A stretch of DNA of 64,000 nt from the NCBI GenBank assembly GCA_031460505.1, contig JAVKTT010000001.1, forward strand, positions 496,001-560,000, given 5' to 3'. This document shows positions 1 through 8,936 of this stretch, in pieces; the first letter of the stretch is position 1, and each line of letters opens with the position of its first letter. The stretch is from JAAYTL01 sp031460505. GTDB taxonomy: Bacteria > Bacillota > Clostridia > Tissierellales > Tissierellaceae. The notes under the pieces were generated by a model. The model was not told where the DNA came from and made no database searches. It saw nothing but the letters and a program-made list of their open reading frames with translations. The position numbers were made by a program, and so were the translations under genes.

Positions 1-1001
1 TATCCATCGTTTTGTAGTGAATAATTTGGTTCCATACTATCGAAACCTTTTTGTTTTAGGTAATCTTGAGCATATAATTCAGCTTCTTCTACTGATATTT
101 GAGGATCAGATATAGGTCGAGGATTAGCCATCCATAGTACTTTTCCACCTTGTTGGGATACACCTGTATATACAGCTAGTTCTCTTTGTTGATTGTTTGG
201 ATATAGGTGGAAAGTATATGCTGGTATCCTTAGTTCTGCTGCACCCTCTCCTGTTTCAAAAGGTTCTACACCTTGGACCCTATCTTCCCCAAAGAACTCT
301 ATTGCCGCCTGCTGAGCCTCATCCATTGATACTGTATTATTTGGTAAGCCAACAGGCTTTCTATTGATCATTTGGTCAGCAAAAGGTCCATCATATATTA
401 ATTCAGGTGTTTTTGCTACTCCTGTTTCTAAGTTGATTAAACTTGTTTGAAATGCGCTTCCTATACCTTCGTTTTGGTTTCTACCCCCAACTCCCATTGT
501 ACTGGCAACTCCATATAAAAAGCTAGAGTCTGCCATTGTATCATGAAGTATATTCAACTCTTGCGTAAATGCTGCTGAGTTATTTTGTAGTCCTGTTAAT
601 TGTTCTCTTTGTTCCGGAGTTATGTCTTCACCATCTAGATGTTTTTGTATCAGATAATAAGAGTAGTCTGCAGCTTGAGTCAAAAACTTCTCCGTATTTG
701 CTACCTCATCATGGGATATTGGTAATTGACCTAATTTATCTTGGGCAAAGTTTGCATCACTCATTATTTGTGAGAATAATAGTATATTTCTTTCCTTTGA
801 TGCAGCTACTAATGCTTTTGATAAACTAACTTGAACATTCTCTACGTGTTTTTTTACGTCATAAAATAGTCTTTGATATTGATTGTCTAGTGCTGTTTCA
901 TATTTGTTCTTAATAACATACTGATTGTATCCCCATACTAGGGATAATACCAATAACAAACTTAGTAATCCTGGTGCAATCCAGTGTTTTCTCTTATCCA
1001 T
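1..1001 (-). CDS. ypeB: Germination protein YpeB (3' end cut by window edge)
   Basis: YpeB is required, with SleB, for cortex hydrolysis during spore germination; the two proteins stabilise each other in the dormant spore. Translation from the ATG at 999-1001 begins MDKRKHWIAPGLLSLLLVLS, one N-terminal membrane anchor of the kind YpeB uses. About 333 codons are visible. The downstream part carries repeated PepSY-like segments (for example VSMDEAQQAAIEFFGEDRV and ISVEEAEVYAQDYLKQKG), matching the YpeB C-terminal repeats. The ribosome binding site GGAGG lies 5 bases before the ATG. The gene starts 9 bases after the sleB stop, the usual sleB-ypeB operon. The C-terminus lies beyond position 1. 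Confidence 0.93.
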   Translation of the reverse strand, partial: MDKRKHWIAPGLLSLLLVLSLVWGYNQYVIKNKYETALDNQYQRLFYDVKKHVENVQVSLSKALVAASKERNILLFSQIMSDANFAQDKLGQLPISHDEVANTEKFLTQAADYSYYLIQKHLDGEDITPEQREQLTGLQNNSAAFTQELNILHDTMADSSFLYGVASTMGVGGRNQNEGIGSAFQTSLINLETGVAKTPELIYDGPFADQMINRKPVGLPNNTVSMDEAQQAAIEFFGEDRVQGVEPFETGEGAAELRIPAYTFHLYPNNQQRELAVYTGVSQQGGKVLWMANPRPISDPQISVEEAELYAQDYLKQKGFDSMEPNYSLQNDG

Positions 1002-1010
1002 AATAACCTC

Positions 1011-1730
1011 CTATATTCCAAACCAGTGTTTACCAATTTTAAGCGTAACCTTCCTTGACCATATCCACTTACTTGTGGCAGTAGCTGGATTCCAATAATA
1101 AAGGGTTCCATAAGTAGGGTCCCAACCATTTAAAGCATCTCTCGCTGCTTTAAGTGAATCCTTATTAGGTGTTAAATTTATTTGTCCATCTGCAACTGCT
1201 GTGAAAGCTAATGGTTGATATATTACTCCTGCAATAGTGTTTGGAAATTGAGGGCTTTTAGTTCTATTTAATACAACAGCTCCTACTGCAACTTTTCCTA
1301 CATATGGCTCTCCTCTTGCTTCCCCATGAATACATCTTGCAAGTAAATACTCATCTGCACTTCTATTGACTCCTTGACTGCCTCCTGCTGGTTGTGCATA
1401 TGCAGATGGCATTCCCAAGGCTTTCGCCGTAGATGGACCTATTATTCCATCAACTGCTAAACCATTTCGCTCTTGGAATCTACGAACTGCTCTGTAAGTC
1501 CTAGCTCCAAAAACACCATCTACCGAGCCATCATAGTAGCCCCATCTTAAAAGTTTATCCTGTGCTGTCCTCACTTCTTCTCCTTGGGAACCCCAGTATA
1601 GGGTTTGGGGAGCAAAATATCGATTATATCTTGTAGCAGTTTCAACTATACTTCCTGGTTCATAACATTGAATTATGAATAGAAATAGGAAAGCTAAAAT
1701 TATAGTCTTAGTAGCAAATCGTCGTTTCAC
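1011..1730 (-). CDS. sleB: Spore cortex-lytic enzyme SleB
   Basis: SleB is a lytic transglycosylase that degrades muramic-delta-lactam cortex peptidoglycan during germination. The 239-residue protein has an N-terminal hydrophobic secretion segment (about residues 8-21), a peptidoglycan-binding type 1 domain (about 46-105, with DGVFGARTYRAVRRFQ and GLAVDGIIGPST) and a C-terminal hydrolase-2 domain (about 125-239). The motif ARCIHGEARGE contains the expected catalytic glutamate, E137 here. The start is a GTG at 1728-1730 with AAGGAGG upstream; part of that site lies in an 11-bp inverted repeat (1741-1778). The adjoining ypeB is the standard partner. Length fits the clostridial family. Confidence 0.94.
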   Translation of the reverse strand: MKRRFATKTIILAFLFLFIIQCYEPGSIVETATRYNRYFAPQTLYWGSQGEEVRTAQDKLLRWGYYDGSVDGVFGARTYRAVRRFQERNGLAVDGIIGPSTAKALGMPSAYAQPAGGSQGVNRSADEYLLARCIHGEARGEPYVGKVAVGAVVLNRTKSPQFPNTIAGVIYQPLAFTAVADGQINLTPNKDSLKAARDALNGWDPTYGTLYYWNPATATSKWIWSRKVTLKIGKHWFGI

Positions 1731-1740
1731 TATAAAATCC

Positions 1741-1778
1741 TCCTTATAATATTTTTCTTATTTTTTGTATTATAAGGA
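1741..1778 (-). promoter_or_regulatory. 11-bp inverted repeat covering part of the sleB ribosome binding site
   Basis: TCCTTATAATA (1741-1751) is perfectly complementary to 1768-1778, with a 16-base loop. On the minus strand the 3' arm ends in TATAAGGA and so includes most of the sleB Shine-Dalgarno AAGGAGG. If the transcript begins upstream of it, folding would hide the site. It is not followed by a T-run, so it is unlikely to be a terminator. Confidence 0.5.
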
Positions 1779-1818
1779 ATTTTATACATTTATTTTTAAT
1801 ATTGAAAAATAAATAAGT

Positions 1819-1853
1819 GTGCGACAAAAGAGAACCGTCCCCGATTGTCGCAC
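1819..1853. repeat. Palindromic intergenic repeat GTGCGACA...TGTCGCAC
   Basis: Eight-base arms GTGCGACA and TGTCGCAC flank a 19-base core containing AGAACCGTCCCC. It sits between sleB and spoIIR and resembles the other GTCCCC-bearing repeats in this window (15.8, 29.8 and 32.5 kb) in layout: short palindromic ends around a G/C-rich core. No gene is present. Confidence 0.6.
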
Positions 1854-1860
1854 TATAGCA

Positions 1861-2472
1861 TTATAACCCTAATAATTCTTTTAATTTTTCTGCAATTAAA
1901 GATCTAAACTTTAATGGTTGTGTTTCATCTATTACAAATTCATTGAGCTCTTCTAAATCTACATCATCTGCTAGTGCTACAGAGTGAGTAATATCTACGA
2001 AGCATAGAGGCGGAAACATTACACACCACCAATTTTGTCCTTTAGCTTCACCTATTTCTATAAGTAAAGTTTCATATTCTCCCTGAGGGAATATCATATT
2101 TCCGTATTTTCTAATAGGAAAATTATCTTGACCAAGTGTAACATCTACTTCATAATTTTTTCCTTCATTGTATATTACTTTTTCACTAATAGATTTCATT
2201 TCATCTAGGTTGTCCATAATTATTTTTCTACTTTCCTCTATGGAATCAATTGACTTAAACTTATCCCCCATAACACTTAAAATTTCATCTCTAATTTTAA
2301 GCTTTAAATCTTGATCATCTATATTATCGCTATTGGCTCTAATATGAAACCTTATGATTTCTTTTTTAAATCCATCAGTAATCCTACCTCCAGATTCAAT
2401 ATATGGATGTAAAATATAGATAAAAAATATTATAAATACAGATAAAATAAGAATTAGTTTTTTATATTTCAC
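1861..2472 (-). CDS. spoIIR: Stage II sporulation protein R
   Basis: SpoIIR is the signal made in the forespore under sigma-F that is secreted into the intermembrane space and triggers SpoIIGA to process pro-sigma-E in the mother cell. The family signature is seen as IIRFHIRANSDNIDDQDLKLKIRDEIL, preceded by one N-terminal transmembrane or signal segment (LILILSVFIIFFIYIL). I chose the GTG start at 2470-2472 because AAAGGGGAAA lies just upstream. The longer open frame, back to 2553, would run through a plausible sigma-F promoter (2503-2532). The product is 203 residues. Flanking genes are also sporulation or germination genes. Confidence 0.9.
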   Translation of the reverse strand: MKYKKLILILSVFIIFFIYILHPYIESGGRITDGFKKEIIRFHIRANSDNIDDQDLKLKIRDEILSVMGDKFKSIDSIEESRKIIMDNLDEMKSISEKVIYNEGKNYEVDVTLGQDNFPIRKYGNMIFPQGEYETLLIEIGEAKGQNWWCVMFPPLCFVDITHSVALADDVDLEELNEFVIDETQPLKFRSLIAEKLKELLGL

Positions 2473-2502
2473 GATACTTTCCCCTTTCAAGTGACTTAGT
2501 TT

Positions 2503-2532
2503 CATTATTGACAGATATTTAAGGGTGTATAC
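2503..2532 (-). promoter_or_regulatory. Candidate sigma-F promoter of spoIIR
   Basis: On the minus strand GTATA, 15 bases, then GTCAATAATG. This resembles the sigma-F/G pattern (GYATA near -35, GGNAANAHT near -10). spoIIR is a known sigma-F target in Bacillus. The match is by eye only. Confidence 0.4.
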
Positions 2533-2561
2533 ATTGAGATAAAGATCTCTCAACTAAAAAA

Positions 2562-2599
2562 ATGGGAAATAGGGACCCGCTGCGTGCCCCAATTTCGCA
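2562..2599. repeat. G/C-rich intergenic repeat-like element next to gerAC
   Basis: The segment contains AGGGACCCGCTGCGTGCC and ends in ATTTCGCAC, far richer in G+C than its surroundings. GAAAT and ATTTC can pair at its ends. It abuts the gerAC stop codon. It is probably a dispersed repeat rather than a gene; a second copy is not present in this window. Confidence 0.35.
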
Positions 2600-3721
2600 C
2601 TAAGTACTAAGACCTCTTCTTCTAATGGTTATATTTACATTTACATCTATATCTAAATCAGGGAATATAGTATCCCAATCTTTTTCTACTTCTTTGTATA
2701 TCTTTGGATGAAATCTATTTAGATATTCCAATAATCCTAGAACATCTGCATTATGCTCTTTTTGTAATGTTTCTATTGTTTTTGATAGCTCTGATTCAAT
2801 ATATCTGTTTATGGTATCTTCCATATCTTCTATAATTCCCGATGAAGTTATTTGTGTGCTTTCATCTATAATATGCTGTTGGATTTGTCCGTCAATATTT
2901 ATATCATATTGAATTTTTAATTCTTCTTTATTAACTAATCTTTTCTTAGTATTGAACTTAGTTAATAAAATAGAAAGATCTATTCCATTAAAATCTACAT
3001 CTAAGTCAGCAGTTGTTAATTTATCGTTTAAAATTAATATATTTCTATTATCATTTTCTCCGATGTAACCTAAGAATTTATAGTCCTTAAATAATCCTCC
3101 ACCAGCAATTTCTATTTCACCATTAGGTGTTGCTAGTGGTACTATTGATACTATTCTATTATCCATATCATTAATAAAATCCATAACTTTTATTGGAGTA
3201 AATTTAGTGGATTCTTGTTCATTCATAAGTAAGGTTGTTAGCAAGCCTTCTATTGTTTCTTGTTGTTTTGATTCGAGTTTTTTAGTTAATAATTCATGAG
3301 CAGTTCCTCGAGTTATTAATAAATTTAACATTTTATTCATTACAAAATCTCTTTGAATACCGTCTATAACTTCTCTTACATAGGTATCGTTAGTAAATAC
3401 TTCCTCAGACATTACTACTACATTTAAATGCTTAAGATGCACTGGATTGTGTATTCTTGATGATATTTCATTCGTTGCCTCAAATATACTATTAGCATTT
3501 ACATTTATTAAATATACTAATTGATCCTGAGTCTTGCTTTTGCCTATAGCATTTATATTTGGGTAGGAAAAACAAAAAAACAAAGGTTTATCACTTTCAG
3601 CTGCACCTATATCTATTCCTACAGAATATGGTAAAATTCTATCTTCTAACTCAATCATATCCCAACATGCTGTTGTAAAAATCATACTTAATATTAAAAT
3701 AGTTAAAAGGATTTTTTTCAT
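2600..3721 (-). CDS. gerAC: Ger(x)C family germinant-receptor lipoprotein
   Basis: This is the C subunit of a GerA-type nutrient germinant receptor, a lipoprotein on the outer face of the spore inner membrane. The 373-residue product starts with a lipoprotein signal (MKKILLTILILSMIFTTAC, lipid-modified Cys19) followed by WDMIELEDR, the classic start of mature GerAC proteins. The C-terminal region (about residues 200-370) has the typical extended domain ending in FPDLDIDVNVNITIRRRG. Its start overlaps the gerAB stop by 4 bases, indicating translational coupling in a gerAA-AB-AC operon. The germinant cannot be told from sequence. Confidence 0.92.
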   Translation of the reverse strand: MKKILLTILILSMIFTTACWDMIELEDRILPYSVGIDIGAAESDKPLFFCFSYPNINAIGKSKTQDQLVYLINVNANSIFEATNEISSRIHNPVHLKHLNVVVMSEEVFTNDTYVREVIDGIQRDFVMNKMLNLLITRGTAHELLTKKLESKQQETIEGLLTTLLMNEQESTKFTPIKVMDFINDMDNRIVSIVPLATPNGEIEIAGGGLFKDYKFLGYIGENDNRNILILNDKLTTADLDVDFNGIDLSILLTKFNTKKRLVNKEELKIQYDINIDGQIQQHIIDESTQITSSGIIEDMEDTINRYIESELSKTIETLQKEHNADVLGLLEYLNRFHPKIYKEVEKDWDTIFPDLDIDVNVNITIRRRGLST

Positions 3722-4809
3722 TGTTTCTTCCTCCCTCTAATTCTTCCCACAATTAAAATAGCTAAAGGAATTACAAGAATAACTACAAAACTTAAATAAT
3801 CTACTACACGAGACATAATTTCATTCATTTCAACTATACTCTTGGGTAGTACTGATACCATATAGACTACAGGGATTAATATAAGTACAAAAATTGTATG
3901 CGATTTAGTTTTAAACAACTTACTAAAGACCTTACCTGTAGCAAAAAATGTAGGCGCTATAGTAGAAAATATTACTATTACCCATATAGCCATAACTAAT
4001 CCATCTAAATTTTGTAAAAAATAACCTGGTAAGTCTATGAGCTTTGCTATCATCAATACTGGATAAGGATCTAACTGTACGTGTTTTATACTCAATTGCA
4101 TCAATGAAGCAAAAAATAGTGATACATATAGAATACAAACAATTATTATAGCTGTAATGCTAGTCTTAAGGACTTTTTCCTTTTCCTCTGCATAAGGAAT
4201 GGCAAATAATAGTATTTCGAATCCAGAAAAGCTAAACAAGCCTACTCTTAAACCTTCAGGCAATTTACTTAAGTCTGATTGAAATACAGGCAATATATTA
4301 GAAAAATCAGCACCTGGAATTGATAGTAATACTAATAGAACTCCAAATATAATTGCTATAGGATAGGTTATATACGCTATCCTAGCTATAACATCTATTT
4401 CAGAAATAGCGACATATGAAATTGAAATCAAAAACATAAGTATTATTATTCGAGTTGGCGTTCTTATTAATAAAAATCCTTTTATTAGATCACCTAATAG
4501 TCTAGCTATATAGGCTGATACTGCAACATAATATAGAATATATAAAATTAAACAGATTGTAAAAATAGGCTTCCCTAGAACTTGATCACCAATTTCAAAA
4601 TAATTCTTACCTGGATTATCTTGAAATATTTTATTAATTATTATTAGCAACGGAATAATCAGGATAGCAGATAGCATAATCGGTATCCACCCGTCTTTAT
4701 CCATTACATTTGCCAATTGATTAGGTAAGCCTAATACACCTACCCCTACGACAGTGCTTACTATCAACGCTCTAATCTGTATATTAGATATCTTTGGGTC
4801 TTTATTCAT
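3718..4809 (-). CDS. gerAB: GerAB-type spore germination permease
   Basis: This is the B subunit of the germinant receptor, an APC-superfamily integral membrane protein that forms the germinant-binding pocket. The 363-residue sequence has about ten hydrophobic segments. It opens with a soluble stretch and then a glycine-rich first helix (VVGVGVLGLPNQLANVM), as in GerAB proteins. It ends in a short basic tail (GRIRGRKKQ). It overlaps gerAA by 8 bases and gerAC by 4, so the three are cotranscribed. Expression is probably forespore-specific (sigma-G), but I could not define a promoter. Confidence 0.92.
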   Translation of the reverse strand: MNKDPKISNIQIRALIVSTVVGVGVLGLPNQLANVMDKDGWIPIMLSAILIIPLLIIINKIFQDNPGKNYFEIGDQVLGKPIFTICLILYILYYVAVSAYIARLLGDLIKGFLLIRTPTRIIILMFLISISYVAISEIDVIARIAYITYPIAIIFGVLLVLLSIPGADFSNILPVFQSDLSKLPEGLRVGLFSFSGFEILLFAIPYAEEKEKVLKTSITAIIIVCILYVSLFFASLMQLSIKHVQLDPYPVLMIAKLIDLPGYFLQNLDGLVMAIWVIVIFSTIAPTFFATGKVFSKLFKTKSHTIFVLILIPVVYMVSVLPKSIVEMNEIMSRVVDYLSFVVILVIPLAILIVGRIRGRKKQ

Positions 4810-6310
4810 TCTTTTTACCCCTTCTCATTCTTCGTTTATTCTTTGGATATGTGAAAGCTGGCCTTAACCAAAGTCTTTGAACGGGCATTTTAACTAGTGT
4901 ATCTTTCAAATCTCCTTCAGCTATACCTAGTCCTGTATAAGGTGATGTATAAGGTATTCCAAAGCTATTTAACTTAGCAAGATGACTAAGTAATATGATT
5001 AGACATAAAGTTATCCCATATAGACCTAAAAAACCTGCAAGTATAAAAAATCCAAATTTAACAACACGTAGTGCTGCAGAAAATTCGTAGGATGGTACTA
5101 CAAAGGTTGCTATTGTTGTAATGGCAACTATGATTATCATAAGTGGGCTGACTATGCCTGCTTCAACTGCTGCCTGACCTATTATCAAACCACCTACTAT
5201 ACCTATGGTTGTACCAATAGGCCCTGATATCCTCGTTCCAGCTTCTCTTAATAACTCCATTGTTATTTCCATAAGAACTGCTTCTAATATGGCGGGAAAT
5301 GGTACATTTATCCTACTAGCAGCTAAGAAATAAATTAACTTTGTAGGTAGTAAACCAGGATGATATGCCGTTAGTGCAACATATAATGGACCTGGCAATA
5401 AGACTAAAAGCACACCCAATATTCTAAATAACCTTACAGCAGTAGCTTCTGGCCATCTAGTATAGTAATCTTCTGATGATTGCATTAGCGTTCCTATAGT
5501 GGCTGGTACTATTAATGCAAAGGGTGAATTATCTACTATAAGCGCAACTCTACCTTCATATAATGATGCTGCAACCGAGTCAGGTCTTTCTGTGTTTTCT
5601 ATTTGCGGAAAAGGGGATAGATAATTATCTTCTATAAGATTCTCTAAAATAGAACTATCTAAAACTGCATCTATATCTATATTTGATAATCGTTTATTAA
5701 CTTCATCTAATATTTTTTTATCTACAATGTCATCTATATACATTACTGCTACGTTAGTCTTGCTTCTTTTACCAACTGTATGAAGCTTTACTTTTAGTTT
5801 TGTATCTTTTATTCTACGTCTTACCATGGTAATGTTAAACTTAAATGTTTCAGTAAAGCCGTCCCTTGGCCCACGGACCACAGTTTCAGTTTGAGGTTCT
5901 CCAATACTTCTACCAGGACCACCTCTAGTACCAATGATGATTGCTTCTGGTGAACTATCAATAAATAGCACTGTATCCCCAGAAAGAATAGCCTCTAAAA
6001 TTACATCCCACTTGTTTTGTTCTTTAATCTCTGTTGAATAAAGCCCTTGTTTTTTAATTAAATCCAATATAGTACTTTTATAGCCTTGCAATGTAAAATT
6101 CATTATTTCTTCTTCTTGAAGTAATGAACCAATTACAAATTCAGCTACATATTCTGTGTTTATCAATCCATCTATAAATACAACAGATAGTTTTACATTT
6201 AAAACATCACCAATTTCAATTTCTCTGATTACCAAATCGGCACAATCAGTAAAATCTTCTTTTAAACGTTTAATATTTTCATCTATATTTTTAGATATAA
6301 TTTTTTCCAT
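4802..6310 (-). CDS. gerAA: GerAA-type spore germination protein
   Basis: This is the A subunit of the germinant receptor. The N-terminal half (about residues 1-250) is the soluble two-subdomain region; the C-terminal half has the membrane segments and conserved family motifs (SDYYTRWPEATAVRLFRILG-like stretch, then LTAYHPGLLPTKL and RINVPFPAILEAVLMEITMELLREAGTRI). The start is taken as the ATG at 6308-6310 (MEKIISKN); a GTG four codons upstream is possible. The Shine-Dalgarno GGGGTGG lies inside the 3' arm of a terminator-like hairpin (6317-6355), with seven Ts between it and the start. The product is 502 residues, normal for the family. Confidence 0.92.
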   Translation of the reverse strand: MEKIISKNIDENIKRLKEDFTDCADLVIREIEIGDVLNVKLSVVFIDGLINTEYVAEFVIGSLLQEEEIMNFTLQGYKSTILDLIKKQGLYSTEIKEQNKWDVILEAILSGDTVLFIDSSPEAIIIGTRGGPGRSIGEPQTETVVRGPRDGFTETFKFNITMVRRRIKDTKLKVKLHTVGKRSKTNVAVMYIDDIVDKKILDEVNKRLSNIDIDAVLDSSILENLIEDNYLSPFPQIENTERPDSVAASLYEGRVALIVDNSPFALIVPATIGTLMQSSEDYYTRWPEATAVRLFRILGVLLVLLPGPLYVALTAYHPGLLPTKLIYFLAASRINVPFPAILEAVLMEITMELLREAGTRISGPIGTTIGIVGGLIIGQAAVEAGIVSPLMIIIVAITTIATFVVPSYEFSAALRVVKFGFFILAGFLGLYGITLCLIILLSHLAKLNSFGIPYTSPYTGLGIAEGDLKDTLVKMPVQRLWLRPAFTYPKNKRRMRRGKKNE

Positions 6311-6316
6311 AAAAAA

Positions 6317-6355
6317 ATCCACCCCTGTAATTTATATAATTACCAAGAGGTGGAT
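6317..6355 (-). terminator. Hairpin with T-run between ispE and gerAA
   Basis: ATCCACC (6317-6323) pairs with GGTGGAT (6349-6355), and inside them GTAATT pairs with AATTAC. On the minus strand the stem is followed at once by seven Ts, an intrinsic terminator pattern for transcripts coming from ispE. The 3' arm also carries the gerAA Shine-Dalgarno. Confidence 0.7.
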
Positions 6356-6364
6356 GTAATATAC

Positions 6365-7210
6365 TTATAAAGTTTTGCACATAAAAACTTTGTCTGTTAT
6401 ATTAAATAGTTTTTTCTGCGTGAATTTCATCTTTTCTTCATCGTCATAAATTCCAAATACTGTAGATCCGCTACCACTCATTAAAGCCCCTAAGGCTCCA
6501 TTATCTACCATCATATTCTTTATCTTACCTATGATTGGATATTCCTCTATCATTGGAGCTTCCATAGTATTTCCCATTTTTTCTACCAATGTACTTAAAT
6601 TATCTTCTTCTATTGAGGATATTATTCCATCTATATCTATCCTATTATCCGAAAAATCAACCTTACTATATGCATATGCTGTAGATATGGCTATTCCTGG
6701 ATTGCAAATAAGTATATGTTTGTTCGAAAAAGACTTTAATTTAGTGAGTTTCTCACCTATACCTTCAGCTAATGCTGTACCCCCCATTATACAAAAAGGT
6801 ACATCTGCTCCTAGATCTTTTCCTATTTTCATCAATTCCTTTTCTGTTAAATTTAAATCCCATAATTGATTTAAAGCAAGAAGGGTAGTAGCTCCATTGG
6901 AGCTACCCCCTGCTAATCCAGCTGCAACTGGTATATTCTTCTCTATGATCACCTTGATACCTCTAGATACTCCTGTTAGCTCTACAAGCTTCTCCCAAGC
7001 TCTATATACAAGATTAGTCGCATCATTAGGAACTTCAGGATGATTTGATTCAATGATAATTCCATTATCAATTTCTTCAAATATTAGTCTATCTTTTAAA
7101 CTTATTCTTTGCATTATGCTTTTTATTTCATGATAACCATCATCACGTTTATAAAGGATGTCAAGGGCTAAGTTAATCTTCCCATAGGACTCCATGATAT
7201 AATCTTTCAT
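6365..7210 (-). CDS. ispE: 4-diphosphocytidyl-2-C-methyl-D-erythritol kinase
   Basis: IspE phosphorylates CDP-methylerythritol in the MEP isoprenoid pathway. The 281-residue protein is a GHMP kinase: SYGKINLALDIL with the catalytic lysine K11 near the N-terminus, the glycine-rich ATP loop PVAAGLAGGSSNGA at residues 94-107, and LGADVPFCIMGG with the catalytic D136. The C-terminal GHMP motif is LMSGSGSTVFGIY. The ATG at 7210 has GGAGACAG upstream. The position downstream of veg and a spore-coat gene matches Bacillus synteny. Confidence 0.96.
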   Translation of the reverse strand: MKDYIMESYGKINLALDILYKRDDGYHEIKSIMQRISLKDRLIFEEIDNGIIIESNHPEVPNDATNLVYRAWEKLVELTGVSRGIKVIIEKNIPVAAGLAGGSSNGATTLLALNQLWDLNLTEKELMKIGKDLGADVPFCIMGGTALAEGIGEKLTKLKSFSNKHILICNPGIAISTAYAYSKVDFSDNRIDIDGIISSIEEDNLSTLVEKMGNTMEAPMIEEYPIIGKIKNMMVDNGALGALMSGSGSTVFGIYDDEEKMKFTQKKLFNITDKVFMCKTL

Positions 7211-7268
7211 TGTCTGTCTCCTTAACTATCTTAAACTAAGGTCAATTATATCATAGATTTTTCAATAT

Positions 7269-8819
7269 TTATATGTTTTCAAAATCATTATCAACACTTT
7301 TTTCTATAATGATTTTATCACCTACATTTATTTCATAGCTACTTTCTAAATTATTGGAGCTAAGGATTTCATCTATTGTAGTATTGTATCTTTTAGCTAT
7401 ATCCCAAAGTATATCTCCTTTTTGGACTATATATATAGTTATACTAGCTCTATCCTTTAGGTCTATCATTTCTTCTGTTTCTTCTATATTCTTAATACCA
7501 TTTATTTTCTTTTCTTTATTTACGTTTATGTCGTATTTTATATCATTATCTATGGATAGCAAATCTTTCTTTATATCATAATGCAAATCTCCAAGCCTTG
7601 GATTAACTTCTAGAGATATGTCTTCATTATCTCCATCAAAATATATGTTTGATTTGCATGGGAAGTTATCTTTAAAGTTTCTAAGTTCACCAGATACACC
7701 TTCAACATAGAAGATATCTACTGTAAGTAAACCTTCAACAACTATTTCATCATTTATAATTCTTGTATCTAAGATATTATAGTCCTCTTTTATATCTAAA
7801 ACTTCCATTGCATCTATGCCTATATCTACATTTAATTCTTCTTCATGGATTAAATGTTCTACATTCTCTAGAACGAAAATATCTTCTTTTTCAGTATTAA
7901 GCTTACTTTTTGTTGAATATACGTCTACTACTATAGGTCTCACTTTATAATCATAAACCTTGCCATTTACTAATATATTGATTTCTAAATCAATAATTCT
8001 TAACTCTCCTGATTCATCTTCTACTATTTCATAAATTCCTTCAGCTACTTCTAATTTTACTTCCCCTAAAGAGTTCTTGTATATTCCAGGTATCTCAATA
8101 AAATGATTAAATGGTATTGATTCATTGATGAAACTCAATTGATTATTACCTAAGTAAATCATAGATACCTTCGCTTCAGCTGATAGTATCATTCTGTCTT
8201 CAGTAACTAAGGTTTGTAATTCTTTAGCTTCAATTGAAAATCTAATTACTTTTTCAATGGCTGGTTTGTTGTCTCTTACTTTGATGGTTTCTTTAATATT
8301 AGCATAAGATATATCTCTTCCTAAGACCTCTTTGTATCTAATACTTTCTTCAAGAATTTGAAAGTCATCTCTTCCTTTCATTTCATGGATGAATTCAATT
8401 TGTTTTGTCTCTTCTACTGTAGCTGAAATATTTACTACAGCTTGTAAATCTATTCTGTTGTCACTTAAATCATATTCTATATATTCGATATTGGACTTAA
8501 CTAGAGTCTCCATATCCTCTGTAATTCCTTCAATTTCTATTTCTTCCTTAAAATCTGTAACTGTTTCTAAAGTATTAATTTTGTCTTCTTCATCAATACT
8601 TTTATACACAATATTAAACTTTACCTTTCCATTAACTAATAGCCTATCCTTCAAAGCCTTAGTATTTACTATATCTGTTCTACCTTCAACCCAGAGTATT
8701 GACTCTATCTCTTGTTTATTGGTATTTAAGTAAACTTCAGTCTCAACTAATGGTTGTGCGTCTATGGTTCCCTTTATCTCCTCTACTTTGACAATATCTT
8801 TCAATATCTCAATGGACAT
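7269..8819 (-). CDS. sipL: SPOCS (DUF3794) and LysM protein, SipL-like coat morphogenesis factor
   Basis: The 516-residue protein has tandem DUF3794/SPOCS segments over roughly residues 20-440 (for example VEGRTDIVNTKALKDRLLVNGKVKFNIVY and a related GLLTVDIFYVEG repeat) and a C-terminal LysM domain at about 463-507 (YIVQKGDILWDIAKRYNTTIDEIL). This architecture is that of clostridial SipL, which binds SpoIVA through LysM and anchors the spore coat, a functional counterpart of Bacillus SpoVID. That role is inferred from architecture. A sigma-E-like promoter lies upstream (8857-8885), fitting mother-cell expression. GGGGTGA precedes the ATG. Confidence 0.82.
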   Translation of the reverse strand: MSIEILKDIVKVEEIKGTIDAQPLVETEVYLNTNKQEIESILWVEGRTDIVNTKALKDRLLVNGKVKFNIVYKSIDEEDKINTLETVTDFKEEIEIEGITEDMETLVKSNIEYIEYDLSDNRIDLQAVVNISATVEETKQIEFIHEMKGRDDFQILEESIRYKEVLGRDISYANIKETIKVRDNKPAIEKVIRFSIEAKELQTLVTEDRMILSAEAKVSMIYLGNNQLSFINESIPFNHFIEIPGIYKNSLGEVKLEVAEGIYEIVEDESGELRIIDLEINILVNGKVYDYKVRPIVVDVYSTKSKLNTEKEDIFVLENVEHLIHEEELNVDIGIDAMEVLDIKEDYNILDTRIINDEIVVEGLLTVDIFYVEGVSGELRNFKDNFPCKSNIYFDGDNEDISLEVNPRLGDLHYDIKKDLLSIDNDIKYDINVNKEKKINGIKNIEETEEMIDLKDRASITIYIVQKGDILWDIAKRYNTTIDEILSSNNLESSYEINVGDKIIIEKSVDNDFENI

Positions 8820-8856
8820 ATTCTCACCCCTATATATTTCTTTATTTCCTATAAAA

Positions 8857-8885
8857 TATATATGAGTACATGTTTGGATTTATGA
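8857..8885 (-). promoter_or_regulatory. Candidate sigma-E promoter of the sipL-like gene
   Basis: On the minus strand TCATAAA, 14 bases, then CATATATA, close to the sigma-E pattern (KMATATT, 13-15 bases, CATACAHT). It is placed 38-66 bases before the start codon. SipL/SpoVID-class genes are mother-cell expressed, which fits. Confidence 0.45.
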
Positions 8886-8898
8886 ATAATTAGACAAA

Positions 8899-8929
8899 AA
8901 ACTGGACTATTTATTAAATAGTCCAGTTT
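8899..8929 (-). terminator. Intrinsic terminator of veg
   Basis: AAACTGGACTATTTA (8899-8913) is perfectly complementary to 8915-8929. On the minus strand the hairpin is followed by a T-run and lies 7 bases after the veg stop, so veg is a single-gene unit. Confidence 0.85.
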
Positions 8930-8936
8930 CTTTTAT

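Noticed and set aside
569..829. An 86-codon plus-strand open frame
   Set aside because: It lies antisense inside ypeB, which has clear protein-family sequence on the other strand.
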